Source: Brachionus rotundiformis
Taxonomy: Eukaryota; Rotifera; Eurotatoria; Ploima; Brachionidae
Assembly (NCBI GenBank): GCA_016802295.1
Contig: JAESIW010000138.1
Location: 4,442,307 to 4,506,306, forward strand
Direction of reading: 5' to 3'
DNA: 64,000 nt
The first letter of the stretch is position 1, and every line of letters begins with the position of its first letter. The notes under the pieces were generated by a model. It was given only the letters and a program-made list of their open reading frames with translations. It did not search any database and had not been told where the DNA came from. Below, piece by piece: positions 21,641-34,383 of this stretch. The translations under genes and the position numbers were made by a program.

Positions 21641-23124
21641 TCATTGTTTGCCATCGATTGAAAGAATACGCTGGTTTAAATTATCAAAATTTGTTTTAAT
21701 AGATGCTAAATTTTGTTCAAATTTGTCCTTTAAATCATTTAGAGTGCCAGAGCTTGTTTGTATCGATTCACCCAAGCTTTTTTGCTCCGAATCTAGCCTG
21801 GATAAAATGGAAGCAAATTGTAGAGCTTTTTGATGAAGTTCACTCAAAGAAGATAAGCGTTCTACCAAAACTGGAACTGAAGCTGACACATCTTTCCAAT
21901 TCGACATCATTTGAAACAATTCATTTACTCTGCCAAGCTTCTCTTGGTCCTCTACAAGACCTTTTTTCTCATTCAATTGATTAACTCTTTGCATCAACAC
22001 CTGTAGTTTATTGTCAACCTTGTCTAGTCTGTCTGCGTCTAAAAGATTTATTTTCGTATTTAAATGCTCCACTAGTCCCTGATTATAACAAGCATAAATA
22101 TTTCACATGAGAAATTCTAAAAGCTTACCAAAATACTTTTATTATCTAATCCATTGCACAATTTCGCTATTTGTGATTCATTTATTGCTGCATTTCCTGC
22201 TCCAAAAACTCTCTCTAAATTTTCCAAACGACCATTAAGCTCAGTTATTTTTTTGGCTTTGTTTAAATCAGCATTTTCCAAATCAGTGAATATCTTGAAA
22301 ACAATAGAAGCATCATTTTTCAAAGCATCTTGGCTATTTGAAGTCTTAGAGCCGGATGTCTGACTCAAAACCTTCTTCAAATTATTTAAATGATCGATCA
22401 TATATTGTCTTTTTTTAAATAAATTAATAAATAATAAATAAATGAATGGTTTGAAAATTTTTTTAGCTCACTTTTTTGCCTTATTATCCAAATCGGAGAT
22501 ATCACTTTTATTACCTATTGATTGTAAGTGCAGACTTTTAATCTCCTTTTGTAAGATCTCAACATGCTTGGTCAAATCAATGGGGTCAAAGCTGATCATT
22601 TTTTTCTTTTCTTCATCTGTGCTGGTCAAGGTTTCTACTTGGTTTAGCTCAACTTTAAGTTCGGCTAGTTCTTTTTCAAGTCTTTTCAGCTTCTGCAATG
22701 GCGTTTCTTCTGGGTCTTGATTCTACCAAAAAGAATTAGAAAGCTTGGCTAAATATTTAAATATATACCCATTCGAAAGTCTCGGGCTCTACCAGATAGC
22801 CAAACTTTCGACGATTTGTAATAGTATCTGAAAAATCTGTAATAGTGTGTAGTTTATTATTTAAAAAATTATTTTAAATGATATACCTACAAAATCACTG
22901 TTTAATAGGTGTTTATTGAATTTATCTTGGGCTTCTTTCTGGGAAATTAGAATTTTCTCAACACTGTTTGAATCGTCTTGAATTATCTCACTGTTAGAGT
23001 TACTGACGACATTAGGTGTTTCATAAAAATCTGGTTCATTTTTGGCCTTGAGAAAGTTTAATTGGTGGACACAAGTTTTTAAGCAATGACTTACAATTCC
23101 TGGCAAATTAGCGTACTTATCCAT
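21641..23124 (-). CDS. DCTN2: Dynamitin, dynactin subunit 2 (p50)
   Basis: Dynamitin forms the shoulder of dynactin, the cofactor that joins cytoplasmic dynein to cargo. Six exons on the minus strand (23095..23124, 22887..23046, 22769..22836, 22472..22722, 22129..22408, 21641..22078) are joined by GT-AG introns of 48, 50, 46, 63 and 50 bp. They give 408 residues; human has about 401-406. The N-terminus MDKYANLPGI spliced to AKNEPDFYET reproduces the conserved dynamitin opening that binds the Arp1 filament. Further matches are DFSDTITNRRKFGY, ETPLQKLKRLEKEL at the start of a coiled coil, LDADRLDKVDNKLQ and a coiled-coil C-terminus ending RILSIDGKQ. The middle is weakly conserved in all species. 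Exon 1 encodes only ten residues, so the gene is easy to mis-annotate. Confidence 0.95.
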
Positions 23125-23970
23125 GGATAACTGATTTTTTGAAAAGATTTATAAGAAAAAGAAAGAGATATGTCACAAAATTTTATGTATTTGATTTTAA
23201 AATTTAAGAAAGTAGTTTTTATTAGAAAAAATGTTTCATAATATTCTTTACTAAGTTTTAATTTCAGATAATTTCTAGTTCAAATTTTTTTTAATTTATT
23301 TTTGAATTTAATTTTATTTGATTTATGATTGTGTGGTCCAAATCAAATCAAAACAACTTATTAAATAAGTTATTCTTAATTGAAAAATAAAGAAAAATAT
23401 CTATGATATTAATAGAAAGTTTTCTAATAAGATTGAGACTAAGATAAATTTTGCATTTAAGATTTTATTTCCTTTTTAACTAAAATAATACTTACCAGTA
23501 TGTATCGTAAAATTTGGATATTTAGTTTTAATAATTTTCAATAAGTTTTTAAGAAATCATTTGGAATTTCGTTGAAACAAGAGTTAATTTTTGTATATTT
23601 TTAATAACTTAAATTTCTGGTTTTATCACTAATTGTGACATAATATGATTATATTTTTACAAGTAGCATATTGAAAATTCTAATTTTTTTAAGATTTACG
23701 ATTAAAAAAAATTCTCATTTATCTGAATTTGAAAAAAATCCATTAAACATATACATAAAAAGGTTAATTATATTTATTTATTTATTTGTACATTTTAAGA
23801 TTTGGGCTTTTTTCCTACCTGGTTCCGGCTTTTGACCTGAAGCTAAATTAGAAAAAATTTTTGGGGTAAGTGCTAGCTTTTGACTAATTGCAATTGATAG
23901 TATGTATATGTTTACAAAAAAAAGCATAAGATGAAGTTTTCCTGTTTATTTTTCCCAAAGTGGACCAAAA

Positions 23971-24178
23971 ACCGTAAACCCTTGCAAATAAGCGCCCCCA
24001 AAATCGTCTCTTTATTGAAGAATTTAAGCCCTTAGGTGATAAAAAATTTTCTTCAAATTAAATATTTTATAAGGATCTAAGTATGCTTTACATAAAAGCA
24101 ACATAGATAGAACGTAGCTACTTTGATTTTTTAAAAAGGGGGTCTTATGGGGGACACTTGCTTGCAAGAAAATACGGT
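23971..24178. mobile_element. MITE with ACCGTA...TACGGT ends
   Basis: The left end starts ACCGTA, then CTTGCAAATAAGCGCCCCC after a four-base mismatch block. The right end read inward is ACCGTATTTTCTTGCAAGCA, followed by AGTGTCCCCC. The two ends align over about 30 bases with roughly three-quarters identity. The length is about 208 bp with no coding capacity. Flanking dinucleotides do not form a clear TA duplication on the left, so age or decay is likely. Confidence 0.6.
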
Positions 24179-24757
24179 AAATTGAGTTCTTAAATGAAAA
24201 AAAGCTATCAAAATTTACACTTAAAATTCATTTTATCATATCTTCAGTCTTTTCATAGAATATTATCTTCAAATTCAAATAATCAATTGTATCTTGCCAT
24301 TAATCATCCAATATTGGCTCATTTTAAGCATAAAATTGAGATTTTATTAAGAATTAGAAAATTAAATATCAAAAATATTAGTTAGAAAAATTTAGAAAAA
24401 ATAGTTTATAGAATAATAAAATTAGTGACTCTAAGAAATTTAGACGAAAAATAAATAAATAGCCATTTTTAATTATTGTTAAATAATCAAAATTTTTAGC
24501 TATTTCATTGTGATCATAGATAAACTATTTGGTCATAGAATACTCAGATTCATCAAAATTAACTTTCAAAAATATTATTACTAAATGTAATCTAGAAAAT
24601 GGACAAGTTATGTAATTTGCGGAAACGATTTTAAATTATATTTGTTCAGTCATTAAATAGCTTTAAAATAGCCTTTTAACAATTTTGTTTTTAGATGGCC
24701 AGTATTTTTCGATCAATATCCGGTTGAAAAGTAATTAATAATCTCAATCAGTGAATT

Positions 24758-24945
24758 TACAGTGGTGATTTGATACCAGTTTTTTACGGAAATTTTCGTA
24801 AAATCCGAAGGTGAAAAAGAATTATTTTACGAAAAACTACGTATATATTGGTAAATATACTAAATTCAAAATGGAAAAAATTTTTTGAAAATCTCGATAA
24901 TTTAAGAAATTTTCCGTAAAAAACTGGTATCAAATCACCACTGTA
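24758..24945. mobile_element. 188-bp Tc1/mariner-type MITE with long perfect TIRs
   Basis: The ends CAGTGGTGATTTGATACCAG... are exact inverse complements over roughly 32 bases from each edge, into the TTTTTTACGGAAA block. They are bounded by TA on both sides (24758..24759 and 24944..24945). TA duplications and CAGT starts are typical of IS630/Tc1/mariner elements. It is inserted next to, or within, a MULE-like relic. Near-perfect TIRs suggest recent activity. Confidence 0.82.
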
Positions 24946-24948
24946 TGG

Positions 24949-25341
24949 TGTCAAAAATAAAGTGTATATCCAATTGAAGCATAAACAATTTGGTTCAACA
25001 AGATTAAGTCATGGGGAATTGGAGAACTGGTGCATCAAGCACAATATAGCAAATGATGAAGACACAGTTTATGTGGTAAATCATTTTGCACGATTTTGCA
25101 ACAATGTCTCATGAAAGTGACAAAATGGTCAAATGAATACGCAAACAACGACCCTGCCAAATGGAGATGATATGTCAATAAATTGGAAACAAGGAAAATG
25201 CACTTTTCCAACCTTTTTCAAGCAATAAGTGTGCAAACATTTAATCAGTCTTGTAATCAGATAAAAATATGTCAAACCACCAGTAGCAGCAAAAGATGTA
25301 CAGATTGGTCAAAAACGAAAAACAGGAAGACCAAATGTGTA
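24949..25341 (+). mobile_element. Decayed MULE-like transposase fragment
   Basis: One frame gives VKNKVYIQLKHKQFG, HGELENWCIKHNIANDEDTV and then YVVNHFARFCNNV before a stop. This resembles the region ahead of the MULE domain in animal Mutator-type proteins. A later frame ends KRKTGRPNV, like the KRGRP-type basic tails of such proteins. The catalytic core and SWIM finger are missing. The family call rests on memory of related proteins and is tentative. Confidence 0.4.
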
Positions 25342-26587
25342 AACAAAGGCTCTATTAATTGATAAAATTTCATTTTATTATATTTGATTGTTTATCTTTT
25401 ACATTTTTTTGCAATACTTTACCAAATATAAAATACTGATCGAATAATAAAAATATACTTATAATTTTTAAATAATTTACTGATCGTTATATATTGAATA
25501 CTGATCAAAATTTTTATTATACTAATAAATTAATATGTCACTTAAATTTAAGAAAGAATATTTAGTAAAAAAATCACAATAAAAATTAAATCCATAAACA
25601 TTAATTTAAAAAAATAATTTAGTAACCTATAGTCTCAAATAAAATATTATACTTTGTAACTTATAATATTTGAAGTATTAAATTATTCCTTAACTTTTTA
25701 TTTTTTTTTAACTAAACTGTTTTTTTTAATTCTAATTAAATTAAAAAAAAGGAAATTCCATCAAAAGATAATACTGTGCCCAGCACTTGAAGCCATAATT
25801 ATTGAAATTACACCACTTAGGGTATTCATGAATCCTAAAAACGTAATCTTTGACCATTTAATTTCAAACCTTACAAATAGAGAAAATAATAATTTGTATT
25901 TTATTTTAGTAAATCTCCTAAAATATATGTGGCTACACTTGATTCATGATTATCATCTGTCATTTAGCTTTCAATATTTATTCTTTTTTTCAAGTTAATT
26001 ATTTTATTTTTAAAGAAAAATTAAAAGAGGTCTAAAAATAGAAAATAAAACCATTAAAAAATTAAAAAAAGTAACTAGATGATGGGCGAATTAGAGCTTT
26101 CCATTGAGACTTATGTAAAAACACTATGTCTAAACAAAAATTATAAATTAAAATTTATTCAAGACAAAATTATGGGCACATTGAACGAATATCGAGTACA
26201 CGTACACAAACGAGGTCTAATTTCACAATCATCACGGCTAAAATGCATAAAATCAATATGAAAGTTGGCCTCCTCCTTTAGGACCGTAGACTTTAACTCT
26301 GCATCGAACTATAAACGTCTATAAATATTCGTAAATACTTTATTTTTTTAGTTATTTCTTTTTTATAATAAAAAAAAACAAAAAAGCCAAATTTGAGTGT
26401 TTATTTCTTCATTTATTTTTTCCTAAGCCTACTGCGCACCACTCCTCAACAAGACAAATTAATCTGCTCTACTCCTAACTGACTGCCATACACTTGTTCA
26501 CTTGTTATCTGCTTGCTTATATGATTTAAAATCAAATAAACGAGACATACCAAATAAAAACCCAAACTAATCTGTGTAACCTGAAGG

Positions 26588-29500
26588 ATGGCATTTATAA
26601 ATGCCGCAATCGCTGACTCGTCGGCGCCTTACAAAGAAGTAAAACGCGTTCAATTCGGCATACTTAGCCCGGATGAGATTCGGCGCATGTCCGTGACGAC
26701 TGATGGCGGCATTAGGTATCCGGAGACGACCGAGGCGGGCAAGCCCAAGCTGGGAGGCCTGCTGGACCCGCGGCAGGGCCCGCCCGACCGAAACGCCCGC
26801 TGCCAGACCTGCTCCGGCAACATAACCGAGTGTCCCGGGCACTTTGGCCACCTGGAGCTCGCCAAGCCGGTCTTTCACGTCGGCTTCATGGCCCAGATAG
26901 TCAAAGTGCTGCGCTGCGTGTGCTTCTACTGCTCCAAGCTGCTTGTGGACCCCGGAGACCCGCGCATGAACGAAATAAACCAAAAAATGCATCTACAGCC
27001 CAAGAAACGCTTCCAGCACGTGTACGATCTGTGCAAGACGAAGCGCATGTGCGACAACTCGGGCGACAAGAGCGCCGAAGACAACGGTGGCAGGATATCG
27101 CGCGGCTGCGGACGCTACCAGCCGCAGATACGCCGCAAGGGCCTCGAGCTCACCGCCAAGTGGAAAGAGACCAACGACGCCACACAGGAAAAAGAAATGA
27201 ACGTGTCCGCCGAGCTCGTGCTCGAAATATTCAAGCGCATCACCGACGACGAGTCGTTCCTCTTGGGCATGGACCCGAAGCACACTCGGCCCGATTGGAT
27301 GATATGCACCGTGATACCGGTGCCGCCGCTGTGCGTCCGGCCCTCCGTGGTCATGTACGGAACGGCCCGCTCCCAAGACGACTTGACCCACAAACTAGCC
27401 GACATTATCAAAATGAACAACCATTTGAAAAACAACGAGCTGTCCGGCGCCGCCGCACACATCCTCAACGAAGATGTCAAAATGCTGCAGTTCCACTGCG
27501 CCACTCTCATCGACAACGACATGCCCGGCTTGCCCAGGGCTCAACAAAAGTCCGGTCGGCCGCTCAGATCGATTAGAGCGCGTCTAAAGGGCAAGGAGGG
27601 CCGCGTCAGAGGCAACCTAATGGGCAAACGAGTCGACTTTAGTGCGCGTACAGTAATCACGCCCGATCCCAATCTGGCCATTGATCAAGTCGGCGTGCCG
27701 AGAACTATAGCCCAAAACATGACTTTCCCGGAGCTGGTCACTCCGTTTAACATTGACAGAATGAACGAGCTGGTGTCCAGGGGCGCCACGTCCTACCCGG
27801 GCGCCAAGTACATCATCAGGGACAATGGCGATCGCATTGACCTCAGGTTTCATCCAAAGACCAGCGATTTGACTCTCCAGTACGGCTATGTGGTCGAGAG
27901 GCACATGATCGATGGCGACTACATTGTGTTCAATCGTCAGCCGACTCTGCACAAAATGAGCATGATGGGCCACAAGGTCAAAGTGTTGCCGTGGTCCACG
28001 TTTCGCATGAACCTGAGCTGCACAACGCCGTACAACGCTGATTTTGACGGCGACGAGATGAACTTGCACTTGCCACAATCGGTCGAGACCAGGGCCGAAG
28101 TGTCCGAGTTGATGATGGTGCCGCGTCAAATCATAACACCGCAGTCGAACCGGCCCGTCATGGGCATTGTCCAGGACACGCTGACTGCCGTGCGCAAGAT
28201 GACCAAACGCGACGTCTTCCTAGACAAAGAGAACATTATGAATTTGGTGCTTTTTTTGCCCAGATGGGACGGCAAGCTGCCGCATCCGGCCATCATGAAG
28301 CCAAAGCCCCTGTGGACAGGCAAACAGCTCTTCTCGCTAATTATACCACCCAATATAAATTGTATACGCGCTCACTCGACTCATCCGGACAAAGAGGACG
28401 AGTCGGACTTCAAGTGGATATCGCCAGGCGATACCAAGGTCATTGTTGACAATTCTCAACTTATATCGGGCATTTTGTGCAAGAAAACACTCGGCACTTC
28501 GGCTGGCTCGTTGATTCATTTGGTCTTTATGGAACACGGTCATGTCGAATGTGGTAAATTTTATGGCAACATTCAAACAGTGGTCAACAATTGGCTACTT
28601 ATTGAAGGTAAAAATTTTCCCCATTTTTCTTATCTGGTCTCTTATTGGCACTTTAAATTCCCAATTAAGAAATTGTTTTCTATCTTTGAATTTTATCTAA
28701 ACGAGAATAAAAATTTAATAAAAAAATTTTTTAAAAGTATTTTTTGTGAACAGATAAATAAATTAATTTGAAGAATGGTTTCTTGAAGTTGATGATCAAT
28801 TCAAAGAGTTTATACTTAGATATTTAATATAAATTGTTTCATATGTATAACACGCTATGTGATGTAGATTAGAAAAATAAACAGTTTATTGCGAAATTTT
28901 TTCTCAACTTGTTGATTAGATTTGTTTTTAAATTTATTTTATTTTAAGTTTTTTAATTCAAAAATGTTGGTAGGAACCAATTTGCTTGGAGTTTTGTTAA
29001 TATTTGAATTTCATTTTTAAATTTAATTTTGAATGCCATTTTATAGTAATTTATACCATCGCATTAGCCACTAGAGCTATTCAAGTCTTTATAAATTCAG
29101 TCTAACTATTCAGTCTGGCTGACTTATGAAATAAATCCAAAGAAAGCTTTTGAAAAGATGAGTTTATTCGTTTGAATGTTAAGATCGATTTTATCAACTA
29201 GTTGAAGAAAATTTTTTTATAAACTATTTATTTTTCAGATCTGCATTACATGCAAAGCGTGTTACATTTAAATTATTTAAATTAAATTAAAGATTAATTC
29301 TAATATCCAAATGTGAACTCTTTGAATTGAAACCAACTTTAACACTAGAAAGCCCGGCTGATTAATTACAAAAATTTCGAATTAAAATATCAAAAGAAAT
29401 AAAAAAAATTTAAGTATTACAAGTTGATTTTAAGTTTCTTCGAGTAATTTTTGATAACTGTATTTCTTTGAGATAATACTCAAGTTTCAATTTTTTAAAA

Positions 29501-32500
29501 GGGGTTTCTAAAAACCTTTCTAGTGTTAAGATGCCATTTGAATATATTTTTAAAATGGTGGCAAAATGTTAGCTAAAATTTATTAAATTAACAATCAATT
29601 ATAGATTAGTTGTTAAAATTTTAATTGAATAACTAAATTGATATTCGTATTATCCAAAAATAGATAACAATTTATTTGTGTCTAAGAGAAGAGATCAAAA
29701 AATAGTTTTATCCAGTTAATATAAGAATAAAATTTAATAAAAAAATATATGAAAGTATTTTTTATGGACAGATAAAAATATAATTTATTTTTGTCTAAGA
29801 GTAGAATGTTTAAAAAAAATTTAATTAATGTGATTCAGAAAGGAATAAAAACGAATTAAGATTTAATGAAAAAAATTAAAGATTATTATTTTATTTTCAC
29901 TAATTATAGAATTTTAATTAAACTTTGAGAAATATTTCTATCTAGGTAATTCGTTCTTTACTAGCCGGTTTATTTGTCTGCTTAATCCTGGTCATTTATT
30001 TGCCTAGTCTAGCTTTATAAAATTAAAAAAATTCAATTAAAAAGTGCTCTTTAAATTGCTCTATACAAGTAAAGATAACTATCTTTAATTAATAATTTAT
30101 TATCAAAATTTTTAAAAAGAAGATTTTAAAAATTGTTTATAATGAAATTAAATTTTAACTAACCGTATACAACTAAATACTATGTTATATTCATCATCAG
30201 TATGATTTCACTTAAGCCCCTATTTTATTTGCTTTCCGATTGAGCTGAAGTTCTTGATTGATCTTGTAGCAATGTTTTGGAACTTATTTTATGATCTGGT
30301 ATTCAGTCTATATGATCTATATTGTTTTGTGAAATATGACTTTGAAAAAATTTACCATTTTTATAAAAAAGTAGCCTGATGAAAGCTTTAAAATTGAATT
30401 AAAACATTTAGCTTTGTACCTTAGATTTTCTTTTTTAAAATATTTTGTCATGTTTTGTGAAATATGGTACAATAAAAGAGAACCAAGTTTTAAAAATCGT
30501 AAAATATTAATTGCTAAAAGTAAATAGCTGGTTTTATAAATCCAATTAGGTGCAAAATACATATTTGCTAATGATGTACCATGTTGCAATTACGCAAAAA
30601 ATTTTAAACTTTAATAAACCAAGTTTTTTGATGTTTTATTTTGTTTTATTCTACCAATTTTACAAAACCATTTATGACTACACAGACCGCATTGGTTTAT
30701 GTCAAGAAAAGATTCAATTTAAAATCTATAGGAGGATTTCAATATAATAGATTTAAAATTTTTATTAATATGATTTATATTAATTAGAATATTTAAAAAA
30801 AATTTATTTAAAATCGAAGCCTAAGTGCCTGCAAAAAGTTAAAAAATCTTTAACCTTTAACTAATTTGTGTGCTTAAAAGGACATTCAATTGGTATTGGT
30901 GATGCAATTGCCGATTCTAAAACATACAAAAGCATCAAACAGTCTATCCAAGAGGCCAAAGAAAAGGTAAACGAAGTGATTGAAAAAGCTCATAATGACA
31001 AATTAGTGCCGACACCTGGTAATTCGTTGCGGCAAACATTTGAGAATCATGTGAACAAAATATTGAACGAGGCTCGTGACGAAACCGGTACAGCTGCTCA
31101 AAAAAGTTTGTCCGAATTCAACAATTTCAAAGCTATGGTGGTCGCGGGCTCCAAAGGCTCCAAGATCAACATATCTCAAGTCATAGCTTGTGTAGGCCAG
31201 CAGAACGTTGAAGGCAAGCGTATACCATTTGGCTTCAAGCATCGAACACTGCCACACTTTATCAAAGACGACTATTCACCATTGGCCAAGGGCTTTGTTG
31301 AAAACTCCTATCTAATCGGCTTAACGCCCAGCGAGTTCTTTTTCCACGCTATGGGCGGTCGTGAGGGTCTGATTGATACTGCTGTAAAGACTGCCGAAAC
31401 TGGTTACATTCAGCGTCGTCTCATAAAAGCTATGGAGTCCGTGATGGTCAAATACGATGGCACAGTGCGAAATTCAATGAACTACTTGGTGCAATTGTGC
31501 TATGGAGAGGACGGCCTAGCTGGCGAAATGGTCGAATTCCAAGACATACCAATATTTAAAATAGGCAATAAGAGATTTGAGAAAAATTGGCATTTTGATG
31601 CCTCGAATGAGCAGCGTCTTAAACGAAACCTTAACGAGGACATAGTCAAATCGTTGCTTACCAATGCCAATGAGCTAACAGTGCTTGAAGACGAATGGAA
31701 ACAGTTGATCAAAGATCGCAAGAATATTAGGGAAATATTCCCGCTTGGCGATGCTAGAATTGTTTTGCCATGCAACTTGGACAGACTTATAGTCAACGCT
31801 CAAAAGACCTTTAAAGTTAATCTCAGAGAAGCGTCCAATTTGAATCCGGTCAAGATTGTTCAATCAGTTAGACAGCTGTGTGAAAATTTGGTAATTGTAA
31901 GTGGTGAGGATCGATTGTCCAAAGAGGCCCAAGCCAATGCCACATTACTCATGGGAATTATGCTTCGTTCTCATTTAAGCTCTAAGAGAATAACAGAAAA
32001 CTTTCGCCTCACCGAAGAAGCATTTGACTGGCTCTTGGGAGAAATAGAAACCAGATTCCAGCAAGCCAAAGTGCAGCCAGGCGAAATGGTGGGTCCGTTG
32101 GCCGCGCAGTCTCTTGGTGAGCCGGCAACTCAAATGACGCTCAACACATTTCACCATGCTGGTGTGTCGGCCAAGAACGTAACACTTGGTGTGCCCAGGC
32201 TCAAGGAAATCATCAATGTGTCCAAAAAGCCCAAAACACCTTCGCTAATCGTGTTCTTGACCGGACCTCCGGCCAAAGATGCCGAAAAGTGCAAGGATGT
32301 CCTGTGCGAACTGGAACACACAACTCTACGCAAAGTGACCTCCAATACGGCCATATACTACGACCCGGACTCGCAAAACACTGTCATTGCCGAAGATCAA
32401 GACTGGGTTAACATTATATACGAAATGTCCGAGTTCGATGTGAACAAGTTGTCACCTTGGCTGCTACGCGTCGAGCTTGACCGCAAGAGAATGACAGACA

Positions 32501-34383
32501 AAAAGCTTTCTATGGAACAAATATCCGAAAAGATAACCAGCTTTTTTGGTGAAGATCTTAATTGTATATTCAATGATGACAATTGTGAAAAATTGGTGTT
32601 ACGTATTCGGGTGGTACACAACAACCCGAGCAAGGACGACGACGAAGACACCGAGGAACAAGTGGACAAAATGCAAGATGACCAATTTTTGAAATTGATC
32701 GAACAGAACATATTGTCCGATATGACTCTACAAGGCATTGAATCCATTGCCAAGGTATACATGACCAAACCATTTGAAAAAGAGAAAAAAAGAGTGGAGA
32801 TAAACGACGAAGGCGAGTTTAAGACAATTACAGAATGGGTTCTAGAGACAGATGGTACTGCTTTTATGAAAGTTTTGTCGACTAAACATGTCGATCCAGT
32901 TCGAACATATTCGAATGATGTAGTGGAAATATTGCAAGCATTGGGCATTGAGGCAGGCCGCAAAGCAATTGAAAAGGAAATGAATTCGGTCATTTCGTTT
33001 GATGGTTCGTACGTAAACTATCGGCATTTGGCGCTACTATGTGACATAATGACATCTAAAGGTAACTTTATGCCAATTACTCGTCACGGCATAAATCGCC
33101 AAGAAGTTGGCTGTTTGATGAGATGTTCGTTTGAAGAAACAGTGGATGTGCTTTTGGATGCGGCGTTTCATGGTGAAGTGGATCCAATGAAGGGCGTATC
33201 AGAAAATATTATGCTTGGTCAATTGGCCAAAATTGGCACTGGTTGTTTTGATTTAATTTTAAATCCAGAAGAATGCAAAAAAGCAATGGCCATACCGGTT
33301 AGCACTGGCTTTGAGTCCATGATGCCTTTGGAGAGTTCAATGATGTTTTCGGCAGCGACACCGTCCGCCGGTATGACACCATGGTCGTCAGGTACGACGC
33401 CCACATACGGCGGCGGTCTATCATGGGGACAATCGCCTTACGGCGGCATGACGCCCGGAGCAGCATTTTCGCCAACCTATTCCGAAGCTAGTGGATTCAG
33501 TCCGGGCTCATATTCGCCACGAGGCGCTCAATCGCCCGGTCAATACATAGCGGGCAGCCCTGGCTCGTCCGACTATGGCATGTCATACGGTTTGACCAGC
33601 CCCGGCCATTCTCCACCCTACCAGCCAGGCAGAATGGGCTACTCACCAACCAGTCCATCTTATTCGGCAACATCCCCCAAATACATGTCCACTAGTCCGA
33701 GCTATTCACCAACAAGTCCATCTTACTCACCGACCAGTCCAAGCTATTCACCAACCAGCCCTTCGTATTCACCCACAAGTCCAAGCTATTCTCCAACGAG
33801 TCCTTCATACTCGCCAACAAGTCCCAGTTATTCTCCAACTAGTCCCAGCTATTCCCCAACCAGTCCAAGCTATTCACCGACTAGTCCGAGCTATTCTCCA
33901 ACGAGTCCTTCATATTCACCAACAAGTCCATCTTACTCACCGACCAGTCCAAGCTATTCACCAACCAGCCCTTCGTATTCACCAACAAGTCCATCATATG
34001 CACCATCAAGTCCAAGCTACTCGCCAACAAGCCCATCATATTCGCCGACCAGTCCGTCTTATTCGGCCAAAAGTCCAGCTTACAGTCCAACAAGTCCCAA
34101 GTACTCGCCGACTAGTCCGAGCTATTCTCCAACCAGCCCCAAATACTCACCATCGAGTCCCACCTATTCGCCAACTAGTCCTAAATATTCGCCGTCTAGT
34201 CCAAGCTATTCGCCATCAAGTCCTCGTTATAGTGTTCAATCTCCTGGCTATTCTCCAACTAGCCCGCGATACTCGCCTGCTAGTCCGGCTATGAATCAAG
34301 ATCGGGCACCTACTAGCCCCCAATATTCACCAAGTAGCCCAACCTATTCGCCCTCTTCGCCTCACTATTCGCCAAATGATTAA
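26588..34383 (+). CDS. POLR2A: DNA-directed RNA polymerase II largest subunit RPB1
   Basis: RPB1 supplies most of the catalytic centre of Pol II and carries the C-terminal domain that recruits capping, splicing and 3'-end factors. Two exons (26588..28607 and 30881..34383) are joined in the invariant IEG-H context by a 2273-bp phase-1 intron and give 1840 residues. Visible are the N-terminal zinc ligands (CQTCSGNITECPGHFGHLEL, then CVCFYC), the switch text GKRVDFSARTVITPDPNL, the Mg-binding NADFDGDEMNLHLPQS, the bridge-helix region HAMGGREGLIDTAVKTAETG, the trigger loop QMTLNTFHHAGVSAKNV, LMRCSFEETVDVLLDAA, and then the CTD. All expected catalytic residues are present. The first exon is strikingly GC-rich against the AT-rich surroundings; the second is much less so. 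No paralogue is seen here, and the polymerase class is certain from the CTD. Confidence 0.99.
28608..30880 (+). other. Single large intron of RPB1
   Basis: It starts GTAAAAAT after GAAG and ends AAAAG before GACATTC, which restores the invariant GHSIGIGDAIADSKTY sequence. It is very AT-rich. The frames of 60-90 codons inside have no coding character and no transposon was recognised. It is about forty times longer than the typical intron here. Confidence 0.9.
33640..34380 (+). repeat. RPB1 CTD: about 33 heptads plus a partial last one
   Basis: From Tyr codon 33640 the repeats run in 21-base steps. Fourteen consecutive perfect YSPTSPS units start at 33703 and end before YAPSSPS at 33997; 18 units in total match the consensus. 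Units carrying Lys, Arg, Gly, Thr, Ala or His at position 7 dominate the distal half. One interruption, MNQDRAPTSPQ, precedes the last two full units, and the chain ends YSPND. Codon choice varies between units except in a duplicated block (see findings). Confidence 0.97.

Larger units (their letters stand above)
23125..26587. other. Intergenic region rich in small transposon relics
   Basis: Holds the MITE at 23971..24178, the MITE at 24758..24945 and a MULE-like relic at 24949..25341, each listed separately. The rest is AT-rich. A 60-codon frame at 26079..26261 just upstream of RPB1 (MMGELELSIETYVKTL start) is unassigned and probably not a gene. Confidence 0.5.

Noticed and set aside
26079..26261. 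60-codon frame upstream of RPB1
   Set aside because: No recognisable motif and AT-driven composition. Possible 5' region of RPB1, so not called as a gene.
26830..27576. Long Arg-rich plus-strand frame (248 codons) and several minus-strand frames over RPB1 exon 1
   Set aside because: They are alternative-frame shadows produced by the GC-rich codon usage of RPB1.
30317..30747. Frames inside the RPB1 intron as a nested gene
   Set aside because: Short, overlapping on opposite strands and of low complexity.
32397..32993. 198-codon minus-strand frame over RPB1 exon 2
   Set aside because: Antisense shadow of RPB1; Ser-rich because of AT-rich codons, with no domain.
33881..34294. Alternative-frame proteins over the CTD repeats
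   Set aside because: Periodic frames are automatic by-products of a 21-bp repeat.
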